From NCBI GenBank assembly GCA_017634455.1, contig JAGBNK010000035.1, positions 34,778 to 98,777 of the forward strand: a stretch of DNA of 64,000 bases. Direction: 5' to 3'. This stretch comes from Lachnospiraceae bacterium (GTDB lineage: Bacteria; Bacillota; Clostridia; Lachnospirales; Lachnospiraceae). Positions within the stretch are counted from its first letter, which is position 1. Each line of letters opens with the position of its first letter. The translations under genes and the position numbers were made by a program. This document shows positions 47,321 to 57,582 of this stretch, piece after piece. The notes beneath the pieces are model-generated. The model made no database searches. It was not told the origin of the DNA and worked only from the letters and a program-made list of their open reading frames with translations.

Positions 47321-50224
47321 TTAGGAATCTTGTATAAGATTTCTTAAATCTTCCAGTGCCTGATTTACTTTATCAATGTCAAATGTTTTAATGGCTTCCA
47401 ATAAAATGTGTATATTTTCCGTAATATCTTCCGTCTCAAAACTGTTCTGACTCAACTTGAAAGATAAATTATTTAGAGTTATAGTATCATAATTTTCTAC
47501 AGCTTGCCTTATAATATTGAGGTTTCGTAATAATTCGTTATTATTAAGCACATTTTCGTTGAAGGAATCCTTGTGAAATACATCCTGTTGAATTGCCTGG
47601 GCTGTGCGTAGGTAATGCTTTATAAAACTATCATGGTTAGCCTTTATATAACTTAAGTCCATGTCTCGAGCTGCATATTCCAAGGCTTTGGCTTTCTCGG
47701 AAAGGCTTGTAGCACCAATAGTTGCAGCAGAGTTTTTCATTGCGTGAGCCTTGATGCGATAGAGATTAAGCTGTTCCTGATTATCTATGAGAACTCCTGC
47801 ATTGTAGCTGTTATCCAACTCATTGGTATCTCCCACAGCGGAATTAGCATAAGTTTTTAATATTTCCCAGAACATATCAGCATTTGGCAGGTTCTTTCTT
47901 GCGCTATTCCAGTCAATTCCTTCAATAGAAGGCAGGTTATACATATTAAGAGCTTGTGAATCAGTACTCTTGGTATCACCTGTAATATCAGTAGTTGTAG
48001 TAGCTTCATGTATAAGCTCATCTGGTAAATATTTATATAACAATTTTTCCAAAGCAGTTATTTCAATAGGTTTAGACAGGTAATCGTCGAAGCCTTCTGC
48101 TAAATATTCCTCCTTGGCACCCATAACTGCGTTGGCAGTAAGCACTATGACAGAAGTATTTTCATGTAATAGATTATTATCCTTCATATAATGTAGAGTA
48201 TCCATACCATCCATATCTGGCATCATATGATCTAGGAAAATAATGTCGTATGAGGTAGTATTTACATTTTCTATAGCTTCTTGACCTGAAGTGGCCAGAT
48301 CTGGAGAAATCTGGCATAGAGACAGAAGCTTGTCTGCAACCTTTAAATTCATTTTGTTGTCGTCAACAACCAGAATTCGCGCATCAGGAGCAGTAAGTAG
48401 AGCTTTCTTTTTCTCTGTGGTTGAAGAATAGTTGTGATTTAACTGATAGTCTCCAATAGGCGCAGCATCAATGACTTCCTGTCTCAATACAAAGGAGAAG
48501 CATGAGCCGAAGCCATAATTACTCTTCACATTGAGAGAACTATCCATCATATTCAGAAGGTTTGTTACGATGGTGATGCCCAGTCCGGTTCCTTCTATAT
48601 TATGATTTTTCACCTCATCAAGTCGTTCAAAAGATAAGCACAATCTGTCCATATCTTCCTCTTTGATACCGATGCCAGTATCTTCTATGGAAAATAATAT
48701 ATCAACCTTGCCTTCCAGCTTAGCGATGCATTTTACAGAGAAAGATACATAGCCTTCATTGGTATATTTAACAGCATTACTTAGAAGATTTAGAATTATC
48801 TGAGATATTCTAACATCATCACCCAGTAAAGTCGTTGGCAGATTTTCATCAATGTTGAGATTGAAATCCAGGTTTTTGGCATGAGCTTTGTCAGAAATGG
48901 AATTAACCAAACCTGTAATTAAATCTGTGATTTTGTATTTTACAGGCACAATAGTCATATGACCGTCCTCAATTTTGGAGAAATCCAAAATATTGTTAAT
49001 GAGGCTAAGGAGAATTCTGCCAGAGCTATCGATGCTATTAGCATATTCCAGGATTTCTGGATCCTGTGTGCGGCGTAATATCATCTCGTTCATACCTAAT
49101 ACAGAATTGATAGGCGTGCGGATTTCATGTGACATCTGTGCCAGGAAATCTGTTTTGGCACGGGATGCAATCTCTAATTTGTTGATAATATCTATCTCTT
49201 CAGTAACATCTGTGAAGATACACAAGTAACAGAAAGGAGCTCCAAAGTCATCTTTTAGTGCATTTAATCGCATAGAGTAAGACTTGTTATTGAATTTATC
49301 AGTAACACGGGTTGAAAACACCTGATTTTTGGCCATTTCAAAAGCAATGTCTAAAGCTTTGGTATTATAGTCAAAGAGTTTTTCAGGAGAATCAGTAGGA
49401 GATATGCCAGCCTCGGCCAATATCTTTTTACAATAATCATTTACAATGGCGATATTTTTGTTCATATCAAAAACAATGATACCTGCATCAATGAAATTAA
49501 GGAAATTCTCGGCAATATTTCCCATACGAATATCAAAGTAATTGAGCTGAACTGCACCATACCATACTACAATTGTACAAATTGCCGCACCCAAGCCAGA
49601 GGTTGAAAAGGCATGTTTACCCAATGCAGGCAGAAAAGTATCTGGGAATGAACAGAAGAGGAATAGGAAATTAGCAAAATATAAAAGTTTCACAAAGCGA
49701 TATTCGCGCTTGATTTGTCCCTTACGAACCCAGATTATTGCAAGTAAAAGAAGCAAAACTGTGCATAAACCAACAAAAGCATTGTGAAAATTTCTGTTAA
49801 TGGCATAGGCCGGGTTTTCATCCCAGGTGGTCCAGTTACCAACTCTAACATATATATCAACGTCTTTATGGCCAAACAGAATCCAATCAATGAAAGTGAC
49901 AATGTGCATAATAACTTTGATGGTTATATCAATTCCGCGGGGAAGATTGGCAAGCTTACAGCCCATAAAGACTTCAGTCATGACAAATACATCAACTGCC
50001 AGAATGCCTAGAATTCGAATGTTATTACACAGCTCGAAATCCCAGCACAGCCCAATGACTCCGTAGCAATAGCACCATATAGAAGAAGAAATACCATACA
50101 TTAATAGAATAAAGCTGGTTTCCTTCTCATATTTAATATTTCTCCAGTAAAAACTTACACCCATAACTGCTGCAACAGTACCTACTCCAATAAGTATGCA
50201 GCTTAACATAATCCCCGCCATCAT
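47321..50224 (-). CDS. Hybrid sensor histidine kinase with 7TM input, receiver and Hpt domains
   Basis: This protein is 967 residues from the preferred start at 50224 (981 from an ATG at 50266). The N-terminal 230 residues form about seven membrane helices of the 7TM kinase type. A PAS domain follows (about 245-355, with FIDAGIIVFDMN). HisKA has the phospho-His in SHEIRTPIN near 365. The ATPase domain includes DTGIGIKEED and EGTGLGITI. The receiver (about 616-738) carries the Asp in DIIFLDHMMPDMDG. Hpt is near 826 in AHAMKNSAATIG. It should sense a signal in or near the membrane and pass phosphate to the next gene. GGAAGG precedes the preferred start. Confidence 0.87.
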   Translation of the reverse strand: MMAGIMLSCILIGVGTVAAVMGVSFYWRNIKYEKETSFILLMYGISSSIWCYCYGVIGLCWDFELCNNIRILGILAVDVFVMTEVFMGCKLANLPRGIDITIKVIMHIVTFIDWILFGHKDVDIYVRVGNWTTWDENPAYAINRNFHNAFVGLCTVLLLLLAIIWVRKGQIKREYRFVKLLYFANFLFLFCSFPDTFLPALGKHAFSTSGLGAAICTIVVWYGAVQLNYFDIRMGNIAENFLNFIDAGIIVFDMNKNIAIVNDYCKKILAEAGISPTDSPEKLFDYNTKALDIAFEMAKNQVFSTRVTDKFNNKSYSMRLNALKDDFGAPFCYLCIFTDVTEEIDIINKLEIASRAKTDFLAQMSHEIRTPINSVLGMNEMILRRTQDPEILEYANSIDSSGRILLSLINNILDFSKIEDGHMTIVPVKYKITDLITGLVNSISDKAHAKNLDFNLNIDENLPTTLLGDDVRISQIILNLLSNAVKYTNEGYVSFSVKCIAKLEGKVDILFSIEDTGIGIKEEDMDRLCLSFERLDEVKNHNIEGTGLGITIVTNLLNMMDSSLNVKSNYGFGSCFSFVLRQEVIDAAPIGDYQLNHNYSSTTEKKKALLTAPDARILVVDDNKMNLKVADKLLSLCQISPDLATSGQEAIENVNTTSYDIIFLDHMMPDMDGMDTLHYMKDNNLLHENTSVIVLTANAVMGAKEEYLAEGFDDYLSKPIEITALEKLLYKYLPDELIHEATTTTDITGDTKSTDSQALNMYNLPSIEGIDWNSARKNLPNADMFWEILKTYANSAVGDTNELDNSYNAGVLIDNQEQLNLYRIKAHAMKNSAATIGATSLSEKAKALEYAARDMDLSYIKANHDSFIKHYLRTAQAIQQDVFHKDSFNENVLNNNELLRNLNIIRQAVENYDTITLNNLSFKLSQNSFETEDITENIHILLEAIKTFDIDKVNQALEDLRNLIQDS

Positions 50225-50440
50225 ATAATTTATACCTTCCAAAATCGTTTTCTTGAAGTATAACATAGTAATAATTAATAGAAAAATAATTTAATAGGAA
50301 ATAATAGAAAAAAGGGGATTTTGTAGTTATGAAAACAGTAAATAGGAGTATAATAAGGATATAAATCTGATAATACTTGTATAGATTTATTGTCCAAAAT
50401 AAGGGCAAATCTGGAAAAACTTGAAAGAGGGGGCGAGATT

Positions 50441-50893
50441 ATGGCAAATGAAGTATCAGTAAAAACCAGTAGGGAAAATGTAAAAATACGACCATATGAA
50501 CATCGAACCAAGTATTATGAGGCAGGTCCACAGGGGGTAATTCATCATTCTTATTATATGAATTGGTTGGAAAATGCCAGAATGGATCTAATGACTCAGC
50601 TGGGACTGGGAAATAAGCAGATGGAAGTCATGGAGATAATGTCACCTGAGCTGTCTGTGTCGATTGATTTCAGAAGTGCGGTGCACTTTGACGAGACGGT
50701 GATGATTGAAACCAAACTGTTGAATTATGATGGTCATGAAAAGGAGATAGCTTATCGCATATATGATAAAGCTACCGGAGAGGATAGAGCGGTGGCTAGA
50801 AGTAAACATTGCTTTGTAAATAATTCCGGTGTTCCAATTTCATTGAAGAGAGTATATCCTGAGTTGGATACCAAGTTCTTTGAGTTTAATTAA
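50441..50893 (+). CDS. Hotdog-fold thioesterase-like protein
   Basis: This 150-residue protein has the acyl-CoA thioesterase (4HBT/YbgC type) layout, with YYEAGPQGVIHHSYYMNWLE near residues 25-44. In related enzymes this segment has a catalytic Asp (TDxxG), which here appears to be Gly. It may be inactive or use another residue. The ATG at 50441 follows GAGGGGG; a longer frame from 50390 lacks a site. It is monocistronic, flanked by the kinase gene on the left and the murF terminator on the right. Confidence 0.75.
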   Translation: MANEVSVKTSRENVKIRPYEHRTKYYEAGPQGVIHHSYYMNWLENARMDLMTQLGLGNKQMEVMEIMSPELSVSIDFRSAVHFDETVMIETKLLNYDGHEKEIAYRIYDKATGEDRAVARSKHCFVNNSGVPISLKRVYPELDTKFFEFN

Positions 50894-50979
50894 TAAGATT
50901 TGTTATGTTCAAGAACTGGTGGAAAAGGTTTAAATGTTAGACGGAGAAATTAAAACAAAGTTTAATAAAGTAAATAAAC

Positions 50980-51022
50980 ACAGAAAAGCAGGGGCTTCTA
51001 AGAGGGGCCTCCTGCTTTTGTG
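50980..51022. terminator. Bidirectional terminator of the thioesterase gene and murF
   Basis: AAAAGCAGG pairs with CCTGCTTTT, with further GGC/GCC pairing in the loop and CACA/TGTG at the base. It lies between convergent genes. Confidence 0.8.
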
Positions 51023-51042
51023 ATGTGCTGATTATCTAATTA

Positions 51043-52485
51043 TTATTGAAAATTATCTTCCAAAGCCTTTACAATCTGTGTGAAATTCATAAAATGAGAG
51101 GCTTTGATTAAGATTGTGTCTCCAGCTTTGATTTCCTGGAGTAATTCAGGCAAAAGTACCTCGATTGCGTCAAAATGAATACATTTCACACCGTTTGCAG
51201 TGGCAGTCTTGTGGATTTCTTCTGATAAAGAGCCGACTGTATAAAGTAAATCAATTTTATTGTCTGCTACAGCCTGTCCTACACTGCTGTGGAGGGCTGG
51301 TGCATCTTCACCAAGTTCACCCATATCTCCCAAAACAGCAATTTTGCGACCTGATGCAGAAGCCAGAACCTCAAGGGAAGCTTTCATTGATACAGGGCCT
51401 GCGTTATAGCAATCGTCAATTACCAATATATCTCCAAGTCGGATAATATTACTGCGTCCGGCAATGGTATTGCCTTTGGCGATTCCTTCCTGAATCTGGT
51501 CAGATGTTAAGCCCAGGCTCTCTCCTATAATGGCAGCAGCCATGGCATTGTTGATATTGTGCTGTCCAGGCAGTGAAATATGGATATGCATGTTTTCACC
51601 AAAGAGATCCAAGTCACAATCTATACCTTCCAGACCTCTGTCATCTATATTGTCTGCATAGGCAGCGGCTGGCATACCATCATTTTCCAGAAGTGCCTTG
51701 TCTTCGCGTCCAAAGAAGAAAATGTCCGCGTCTTCTGGCACGGCGTGGTAGGTTCCTGACGGAATTCCGTGATGAATTGAACGAAGTTTTTCATCATCAC
51801 CATTTAAAACCAGCTTAGGATGATTTGATAAATGTTCAAATGCTTCAGTTTTAGCATTTAACACACCATCTAAATCATGTAGAAATTCCAAATGGCAAGG
51901 ACCGATATTAGTCATTACAAGATAATTTGGTCGAGCAATGGTAGAGAGGCGATTCATCTCATCAAAATCAGAGATTCCCATCTCCACTACAGCAACTTGA
52001 TGCTCAGGTCTTATTCTCATAATTGTAAGTGGAAGGCCAATTTCATTGTTGAAGTTGCCTTCAGTCTTGAGCACATTGTATTTCTCAGATAAAACAGCAG
52101 CCACCATTTCCTTGGTGCTGGTTTTTCCTACACTACCTACAATTCCGATTATTGGAATGTCCAAGGTGCTGCGATAATATGTGGCTAAGTCCTTTAAGGC
52201 CTGGCCAGAATCTTCCACCAATATATATGGCACATCTTCCTTGAGCTTTCTCATTGAGAAGCAGATAGCCGCCCCAGCTTCGTAGGCTGCAGGTATGTAT
52301 TTGTGAGCGTCAACCTTCTCTCCAATAAAAGGAACGAAGAGATAATCCTTTTCAACCAGGCGATTATCCATGACAGTACCCTGGATATAAGTGTTGGTAA
52401 GCTCATTTTGACGATCATTGTCCCAGGAATCAGGGAATATAAGCTCACCGCCAGTGGCAGTTACAACATCCGAAACTCTTAACAT
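51043..52485 (-). CDS. murF: UDP-N-acetylmuramoyl-tripeptide--D-Ala-D-Ala ligase
   Basis: This 480-residue Mur ligase has the ATP-binding loop GIVGSVGKTSTKEM near residue 110, NFNNEIGLPLT near 145, VVEMGISDFDEM near 170 and the C-terminal DDCYNAGPVSMKASL near 360. It adds D-Ala-D-Ala to the UDP-muramoyl tripeptide. The ATG at 52485 follows GGAGAAA; an upstream ATG four codons earlier is not preferred. It is downstream of ddl on the same strand, so substrate and ligase are made side by side, though a terminator separates them. Confidence 0.95.
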   Translation of the reverse strand: MLRVSDVVTATGGELIFPDSWDNDRQNELTNTYIQGTVMDNRLVEKDYLFVPFIGEKVDAHKYIPAAYEAGAAICFSMRKLKEDVPYILVEDSGQALKDLATYYRSTLDIPIIGIVGSVGKTSTKEMVAAVLSEKYNVLKTEGNFNNEIGLPLTIMRIRPEHQVAVVEMGISDFDEMNRLSTIARPNYLVMTNIGPCHLEFLHDLDGVLNAKTEAFEHLSNHPKLVLNGDDEKLRSIHHGIPSGTYHAVPEDADIFFFGREDKALLENDGMPAAAYADNIDDRGLEGIDCDLDLFGENMHIHISLPGQHNINNAMAAAIIGESLGLTSDQIQEGIAKGNTIAGRSNIIRLGDILVIDDCYNAGPVSMKASLEVLASASGRKIAVLGDMGELGEDAPALHSSVGQAVADNKIDLLYTVGSLSEEIHKTATANGVKCIHFDAIEVLLPELLQEIKAGDTILIKASHFMNFTQIVKALEDNFQ

Positions 52486-52532
52486 ATGTTTCTCCATTTC
52501 TTATATAAAATATTTGATATGAAAATTATAAA

Positions 52533-52566
52533 CAAAAAACTATGTGATTCAAGAGAGTCACATAGT
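52533..52566 (-). terminator. Terminator of ddl
   Basis: A 9 bp ACTATGTGA/TCACATAGT stem is followed, on the minus strand, by TTTTTTG. It lies 12 bases after the ddl stop and 48 bases before murF. Confidence 0.75.
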
Positions 52567-52577
52567 TTTTGGTATAT

Positions 52578-53630
52578 TTATTGATACTTCTTGAGAGAAA
52601 TTTCTATTATTTTCTCACACAATTCGTTGAAGTTGATACCGATTACACTGGCTTCCTGAGGAAGTAGAGAAGTAGGTGTCATGCCTGGAAGAGTGTTGGC
52701 TTCAAGGCAGAACATTTCTCCATTTTCACGAAGCATGAAGTCCATGCGGGCGTATGTTGTAAGTCCAATGGCAGTCATGGCTTCTTCTGCGTAGTGCTGC
52801 ATCTCTTTGGCAATGTCATCAGGAATGTCAGCTGGACAAGTCTCTACTGCAGATCCTGCTTTGTATTTGTTCTTGTAATCATAGAATCCTTCGATAGGAG
52901 CAATCTCGATTACTGGCAAAGCCTTGCCTTCCATAACTCCAACTGAGAATTCGCGACCTGCGATGTAGTCCTCAACTACCACAACCTCTTCCCATTTGAA
53001 AGCGTCTGCAAGAGCAGTTTTGAAATCATTTTCATTATGGGCTATGGAAACACCGATGGAAGAACCGCCGCATGCAGGCTTGACTACACAAGGATATTTA
53101 ATCTGTGCCATAAGTGAATCATTTAAATTGTCATCTCTTGAAATAGTTATTCCTGTTGGACATGGAATATTGTGTTTGGCCATGAAATCTTTGGCGATAC
53201 CTTTGTCCATAGCAATGGCACTGCTTAGATAATCATTTCCTGTATATTTGATTCCGAACAAATCAAATGCTGCCTGAACCTTACCATTTTCACCGTTCTC
53301 ACCGTGCAATGCCATAAATACAATGTCAGCCTTGCGGCATATGGCAATTACATTTGGACCGAAGAAGCAGTTGCTTTGATCCTTTCTAGAAGCTTTGACT
53401 TTCTCCAAGTCAGGAGCTATCTCTGAAATATTTGCTGTATCAACAGAAGCTTCCTCTGAAATTTCGAAAATATTAGATATATCGCACTCTTCGTCTTTGT
53501 ATCCCATGAAAACATCCAGTGTCAATACTTTGTGACCATTTTCACGCAAAGCCTTGGCAACCATTGTTCCAGATTTGAAGGACACATCTCTCTCAGTGCT
53601 TAATCCACCACATAATACTACTATATTCAT
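52578..53630 (-). CDS. ddl: D-alanine--D-alanine ligase
   Basis: This 350-residue ATP-grasp enzyme starts NIVVLCGGLSTERDVSFKSG and has HGENGENGKVQAAFDLFGIKYTGN near residue 110. Later motifs include KPACGGSSIGVS near 188, EDYIAGREFSVGV near 220 and EANTLPGMTPTSLLPQ near 315. It makes the D-Ala-D-Ala dipeptide for murF. The start follows AAGGAG. It is convergent with nothing and divergent from galK. Confidence 0.95.
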   Translation of the reverse strand: MNIVVLCGGLSTERDVSFKSGTMVAKALRENGHKVLTLDVFMGYKDEECDISNIFEISEEASVDTANISEIAPDLEKVKASRKDQSNCFFGPNVIAICRKADIVFMALHGENGENGKVQAAFDLFGIKYTGNDYLSSAIAMDKGIAKDFMAKHNIPCPTGITISRDDNLNDSLMAQIKYPCVVKPACGGSSIGVSIAHNENDFKTALADAFKWEEVVVVEDYIAGREFSVGVMEGKALPVIEIAPIEGFYDYKNKYKAGSAVETCPADIPDDIAKEMQHYAEEAMTAIGLTTYARMDFMLRENGEMFCLEANTLPGMTPTSLLPQEASVIGINFNELCEKIIEISLKKYQ

Positions 53631-53859
53631 GCTGGGTCTCCTTTTTTGTACATTTATTCTGTTAAATAATATACGTCTATGACGTCTTTTAAAATACTAC
53701 TCCAGCAATGTGGAAAAATCAATGTGAAATTGTGGAGAAAATGAGAGAAAAAACAATATCTAGTAGTATAAAAAAATAGGGAAATATAATATAATGGAAT
53801 ATGTTTATACGAAGGTGGGGGAGTCTGACGTAAATATAGAAAGTGGGAGAATATACGAA

Positions 53860-55032
53860 ATGAATATTCAGGAATTAAGAGAGAAATTTAACGAGGTTTA
53901 TGGAGAGGGTGGAGATATCAGAGAATATTTCGCACCTGGTCGAGTAAATCTAATCGGAGAGCATACTGATTACAACGGTGGACATGTATTCCCATGTGCT
54001 CTTACAATTGGAACTTATGGCGTTGCAAGAAAGAGAGATGATGACAAGGTATGTTTCATGTCTGCCAACATCGACAATGCCAGAGTTACAGAGGCAAGTT
54101 TGTCTGACTTGGAATATAACAAAGCCAATGGCTGGGCTAATTATCCTCTTGGAGTTGTATGGGCATTTGACAAGAAGGGAATGAAGCTGGACAAGGGATT
54201 CGACATGATTATCTGGGGAAATATTCCTAATGGCTCAGGTCTGTCTTCATCAGCTTCACTTGAGGTGCTTACAGGCGTAATTCTTCAGGACTTATATGGA
54301 TTCGATAAACTTACAATGACAGATTTGGCTCTTATCGGTCAGTACTCAGAGAACAATTACAATGGATGTAACTGTGGAATCATGGATCAGTTTGCTGTTG
54401 CAAATGGTAAGAAGGATTTTGCAATTTTCCTTGATACAAGCGATTTGTCATATGAGTATGCAAATATTAATTTGCCGGATGCCAAGATTGTCATCACAAA
54501 CAGCAAGGTAAAGCATAGCCTTGTAGATGGTAAATATAATGAGAGAAGGCAGGAGTGTGCCAAGGCTTTAGAGCAGTTGCAGACTGTTGTTGACATTGAA
54601 TCTCTTGGAGATTTAACAGATGAGGAATTTGAGAAATACAAGTCTGCTATTACAGATCCAGAGGTTTTGAAGAGAGCTAAGCATGCCGTTGCTGAGAACC
54701 AGAGAACAATCAAGGCTGTCAAGGCTTTGGCAGACAATGATGTGGTTACATTTGGCCAGCTTATGAACCAGTCACATATTTCACTTCGGGATGATTACAA
54801 GGTATCTTGCGAGGAAGTTGATGTGCTTGTTGATTTGGCATGGAGCGTTGATGGCGTAATCGGTTCACGAATCACAGGAGGCGGATTTGGTGGATGTACA
54901 GTCAGCATCGTGAAAAATGAAGCAGTAGATAACTTTGTAAAGACTGTAGGCGATGGATACAAAGAGAAGACTGGAATAGAAGCAGAGTTTTATATTGTTG
55001 ATATAGGAGACGGGGCAAGAAGATTGTCTTAA
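53860..55032 (+). CDS. galK: Galactokinase
   Basis: This 390-residue GHMP kinase has the galactose signature GRVNLIGEHTDYNGG near residue 30, the ATP loop PNGSGLSSSASLEV near 130 and the C-terminal SRITGGGFGGCTVSIV near 335. It phosphorylates alpha-D-galactose, the entry to the Leloir pathway. Other Leloir genes are not in the window. A longer frame starts at 53794. The start at 53860 fits the family length and has GGGAG 11 bases before it. gdpP begins 8 bases after the stop. Confidence 0.93.
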   Translation: MNIQELREKFNEVYGEGGDIREYFAPGRVNLIGEHTDYNGGHVFPCALTIGTYGVARKRDDDKVCFMSANIDNARVTEASLSDLEYNKANGWANYPLGVVWAFDKKGMKLDKGFDMIIWGNIPNGSGLSSSASLEVLTGVILQDLYGFDKLTMTDLALIGQYSENNYNGCNCGIMDQFAVANGKKDFAIFLDTSDLSYEYANINLPDAKIVITNSKVKHSLVDGKYNERRQECAKALEQLQTVVDIESLGDLTDEEFEKYKSAITDPEVLKRAKHAVAENQRTIKAVKALADNDVVTFGQLMNQSHISLRDDYKVSCEEVDVLVDLAWSVDGVIGSRITGGGFGGCTVSIVKNEAVDNFVKTVGDGYKEKTGIEAEFYIVDIGDGARRLS

Positions 55033-55040
55033 GGTAGGTT

Positions 55041-57122
55041 ATGAATTCTAACAATGGAGCAAATAATTTAAGGAGATATCTGCAGTTACCGCTTTATATG
55101 CTTATAGTATTTGCTGCGGGAAATGCTTTTATCTATTTTAGAGATGTGAAGAGTGGAGCAGTTATTTCTGCGGTTATTGTTTTCTACGCTTTCATTATGG
55201 GCATTAGCTATAAGGCTGGGCGTAAGAGAATTAACGAGGATATAGTATATTTTGCAACTCAGTACAGTTCTGTTCAGCACGAACTTCTAGATGAGTTCCA
55301 GGTTCCTTATGGCCTCATGGATATGAATGGCAAGATGCTGTGGATGAACCGGGAAATGATGGACATGACAGGGAAGGACAAGCATTATCACAAGTCCATT
55401 ACTTCTCTGTTTTCGGAGATTACTCGTGAGGAATTAGACAGACACGAGGAGGAAAGCTTTACTATATCTCTAGATTATTCAGACAGAAAATATGAGGCCA
55501 AAATCCAGAAAATCACTGTGGAAATGACACAATCATCCCCAGATAATGGCGATGCCAAGGTGGGCAACAATGATATAACTGGAATAGATGATGACATTAA
55601 CAAGCTTATGGCTATATTGCTGTTTGATGTGACTGAGGTTGAAAACCTTCGCAAGGAAAATACTGACCAGAGGATGGTATCTGGACTTATTTATGTTGAT
55701 AATTCAGATGAAGTATTCGATTCTGTGGATGAGGTTAAGAAATCACTCCTTATTGCCATTATTGATAGAAAGATTAATAAATATTTCCAGAGAGCACGAG
55801 CTATTGTGCGTAAGCTGGATGATGATAAATATTTTGTAGTATTTAAGCAGATGTATCTCAAGGAATTGGAGGAAGATAAATTCTCCCTCATTGAAGATAT
55901 TAAGAGTACCAAGGCGGGGAACGATATTGAGATTACCTTGAGTATTGGCTTGGGTTACGGCGGTGAGTCTTATACCCAGTGTGCTGAATATTCAAGAGCG
56001 GCCATTGACCTGGCTATGGGCCGAGGGGGTTCACAGGTTGTTGTGAAAAATGGTGAAGATGTATCTTATTTCAGTTCTCGTGGACGAGAGTTTGAGAGAA
56101 ATACACGAGTTAAGGCCAGAATGAAGGCCCAGGCTCTTCGAGAAATTATGGAGACCCGTGAAAATATTATGATTATGGGTCATAGCATTGCTGATGTGGA
56201 TTCTTTTGGTGCGGCTATCGGAATCTTCTGTGCCGCCAGAGACATGGGCAAGACTGCTAGAATTGTTATAAATACAGTTACAAGTTCACTTAATCCATTG
56301 GTAGAACATTTCACACCGGAAAATGGTTATCCTGCAGATATGTTTCTCACATCTGCCCAGGCAGTGGAAATGGCTAATGCCCAGACCCTGGTAATTGTAG
56401 TTGATACCAATAGACCAAGCTATACAGATTGTCCGGAATTGCTGGGAATTAGCAAGTCAGTGGTAGTATTTGATCATCATAGAGTGGGAAATGAGAAGGT
56501 TAGCAACCCAGTGCTTTCTTATATTGAGCCATATGCATCCTCTGTATGTGAAATGATAGCGGAAGTACTTCAATATTTCTCAGAGAAGATAAATATTAAG
56601 CCTCACGAGGCAGATTGTATATATGCAGGTATTTTGATTGATACCAACAACTTTATGACCAAGACCGGTGTTAGAACTTTTGAAGCTGCGGCTTATTTGA
56701 GACGATGCGGCGCAGAGGTTACACGAGTTAGAAAGTTGCTTCGTGAAGATATGTCAGCCTACAAGGCACGAGCAGAAATTGTGCGTCATGCTGAGGTATA
56801 TAAAGGTTACTTTGCTATTTCAGTATTCGAGGGAAGCGACCTGGAGAGCCCGACGGTAGTTGGAGCTAAGGCGGCTAACGAGCTGTTAAATATAGTTGGA
56901 ATCAAGGCATCCTTTGTTTTGACAGAATATCAGAATAAAATATTTGTCAGCTCCAGATCAATTGATGAGATTGATGTGCAGCTTATAATGGAGAGACTTG
57001 GGGGTGGCGGTCACTTAAATGTGGCAGGTGCCCAGATTGAGGATTCAACAATTGAGGAAGTAAAACTTCGTATACAGCAAATACTGGATGACATGATGGA
57101 AGAAGGAGAGATTGTATTATGA
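55041..57122 (+). CDS. gdpP: Cyclic di-AMP phosphodiesterase GdpP
   Basis: This 693-residue protein has two N-terminal membrane helices (about 15-52), a PAS-like sensor (about 70-170), a degenerate GGDEF domain (about 205-325), and a DHH/DHHA1 phosphodiesterase. The DHH part has MGHSIADVDSFGAAIG near residue 380, the VFDHHRVG motif near 475 and the late GGGGHLNVAGAQ motif near 655. It hydrolyses c-di-AMP to pApA and controls osmotic and cell-wall stress responses. It overlaps rplI by 4 bases, giving the conserved gdpP-rplI-dnaB cluster. Confidence 0.93.
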   Translation: MNSNNGANNLRRYLQLPLYMLIVFAAGNAFIYFRDVKSGAVISAVIVFYAFIMGISYKAGRKRINEDIVYFATQYSSVQHELLDEFQVPYGLMDMNGKMLWMNREMMDMTGKDKHYHKSITSLFSEITREELDRHEEESFTISLDYSDRKYEAKIQKITVEMTQSSPDNGDAKVGNNDITGIDDDINKLMAILLFDVTEVENLRKENTDQRMVSGLIYVDNSDEVFDSVDEVKKSLLIAIIDRKINKYFQRARAIVRKLDDDKYFVVFKQMYLKELEEDKFSLIEDIKSTKAGNDIEITLSIGLGYGGESYTQCAEYSRAAIDLAMGRGGSQVVVKNGEDVSYFSSRGREFERNTRVKARMKAQALREIMETRENIMIMGHSIADVDSFGAAIGIFCAARDMGKTARIVINTVTSSLNPLVEHFTPENGYPADMFLTSAQAVEMANAQTLVIVVDTNRPSYTDCPELLGISKSVVVFDHHRVGNEKVSNPVLSYIEPYASSVCEMIAEVLQYFSEKINIKPHEADCIYAGILIDTNNFMTKTGVRTFEAAAYLRRCGAEVTRVRKLLREDMSAYKARAEIVRHAEVYKGYFAISVFEGSDLESPTVVGAKAANELLNIVGIKASFVLTEYQNKIFVSSRSIDEIDVQLIMERLGGGGHLNVAGAQIEDSTIEEVKLRIQQILDDMMEEGEIVL

Positions 57123-57565
57123 AAGTAATATTGTTGGAAGATGTAAAAAGCCTTGGTAAAAAAGGTGAGATTGTAGAAGTTAGCGAGGCTTATGCCAGAA
57201 ATGTGCTTTTCAAGAAGAAGCAGGGAGCTGAGGCGACAAGCAAGAACTTAAATGATTTGAAATTACAGAACAAACATGCTGATAAGGTTGCACAGGAAAA
57301 TCTTGAGGCAGCTCAGGCACAGGCTGAGAGAATGAAAGAGTGGACTGTTGAAACCAAGATTAAAACCGGAGAAGGCGGCAAGACATTTGGTTCTGTGTCT
57401 TCAAAGGAAATATGCGCAGCAGTCAAAGCTCAGTATGGCGAAGATATTGATAAGAAGAAGGTACATCTTGATGAGCAGATTAAATCTCTGGGAACATATG
57501 AAGTAAAGGTGAAGCTTCATCCACAGGTTACAGCAACTCTGAAAGTACATGTATCGGCAGAATAA
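57119..57565 (+). CDS. rplI: 50S ribosomal protein L9
   Basis: This 148-residue protein begins MKVILLEDVKSLGKKGEIVEVSEAYARN, the L9 signature, and has a connecting helix and a C-terminal domain with GGKTFGSVSSKEI. It overlaps gdpP by 4 bases and precedes dnaB, as in B. subtilis. Confidence 0.96.
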   Translation: MKVILLEDVKSLGKKGEIVEVSEAYARNVLFKKKQGAEATSKNLNDLKLQNKHADKVAQENLEAAQAQAERMKEWTVETKIKTGEGGKTFGSVSSKEICAAVKAQYGEDIDKKKVHLDEQIKSLGTYEVKVKLHPQVTATLKVHVSAE

Positions 57566-57582
57566 GATAGGAAGTTATTTTG

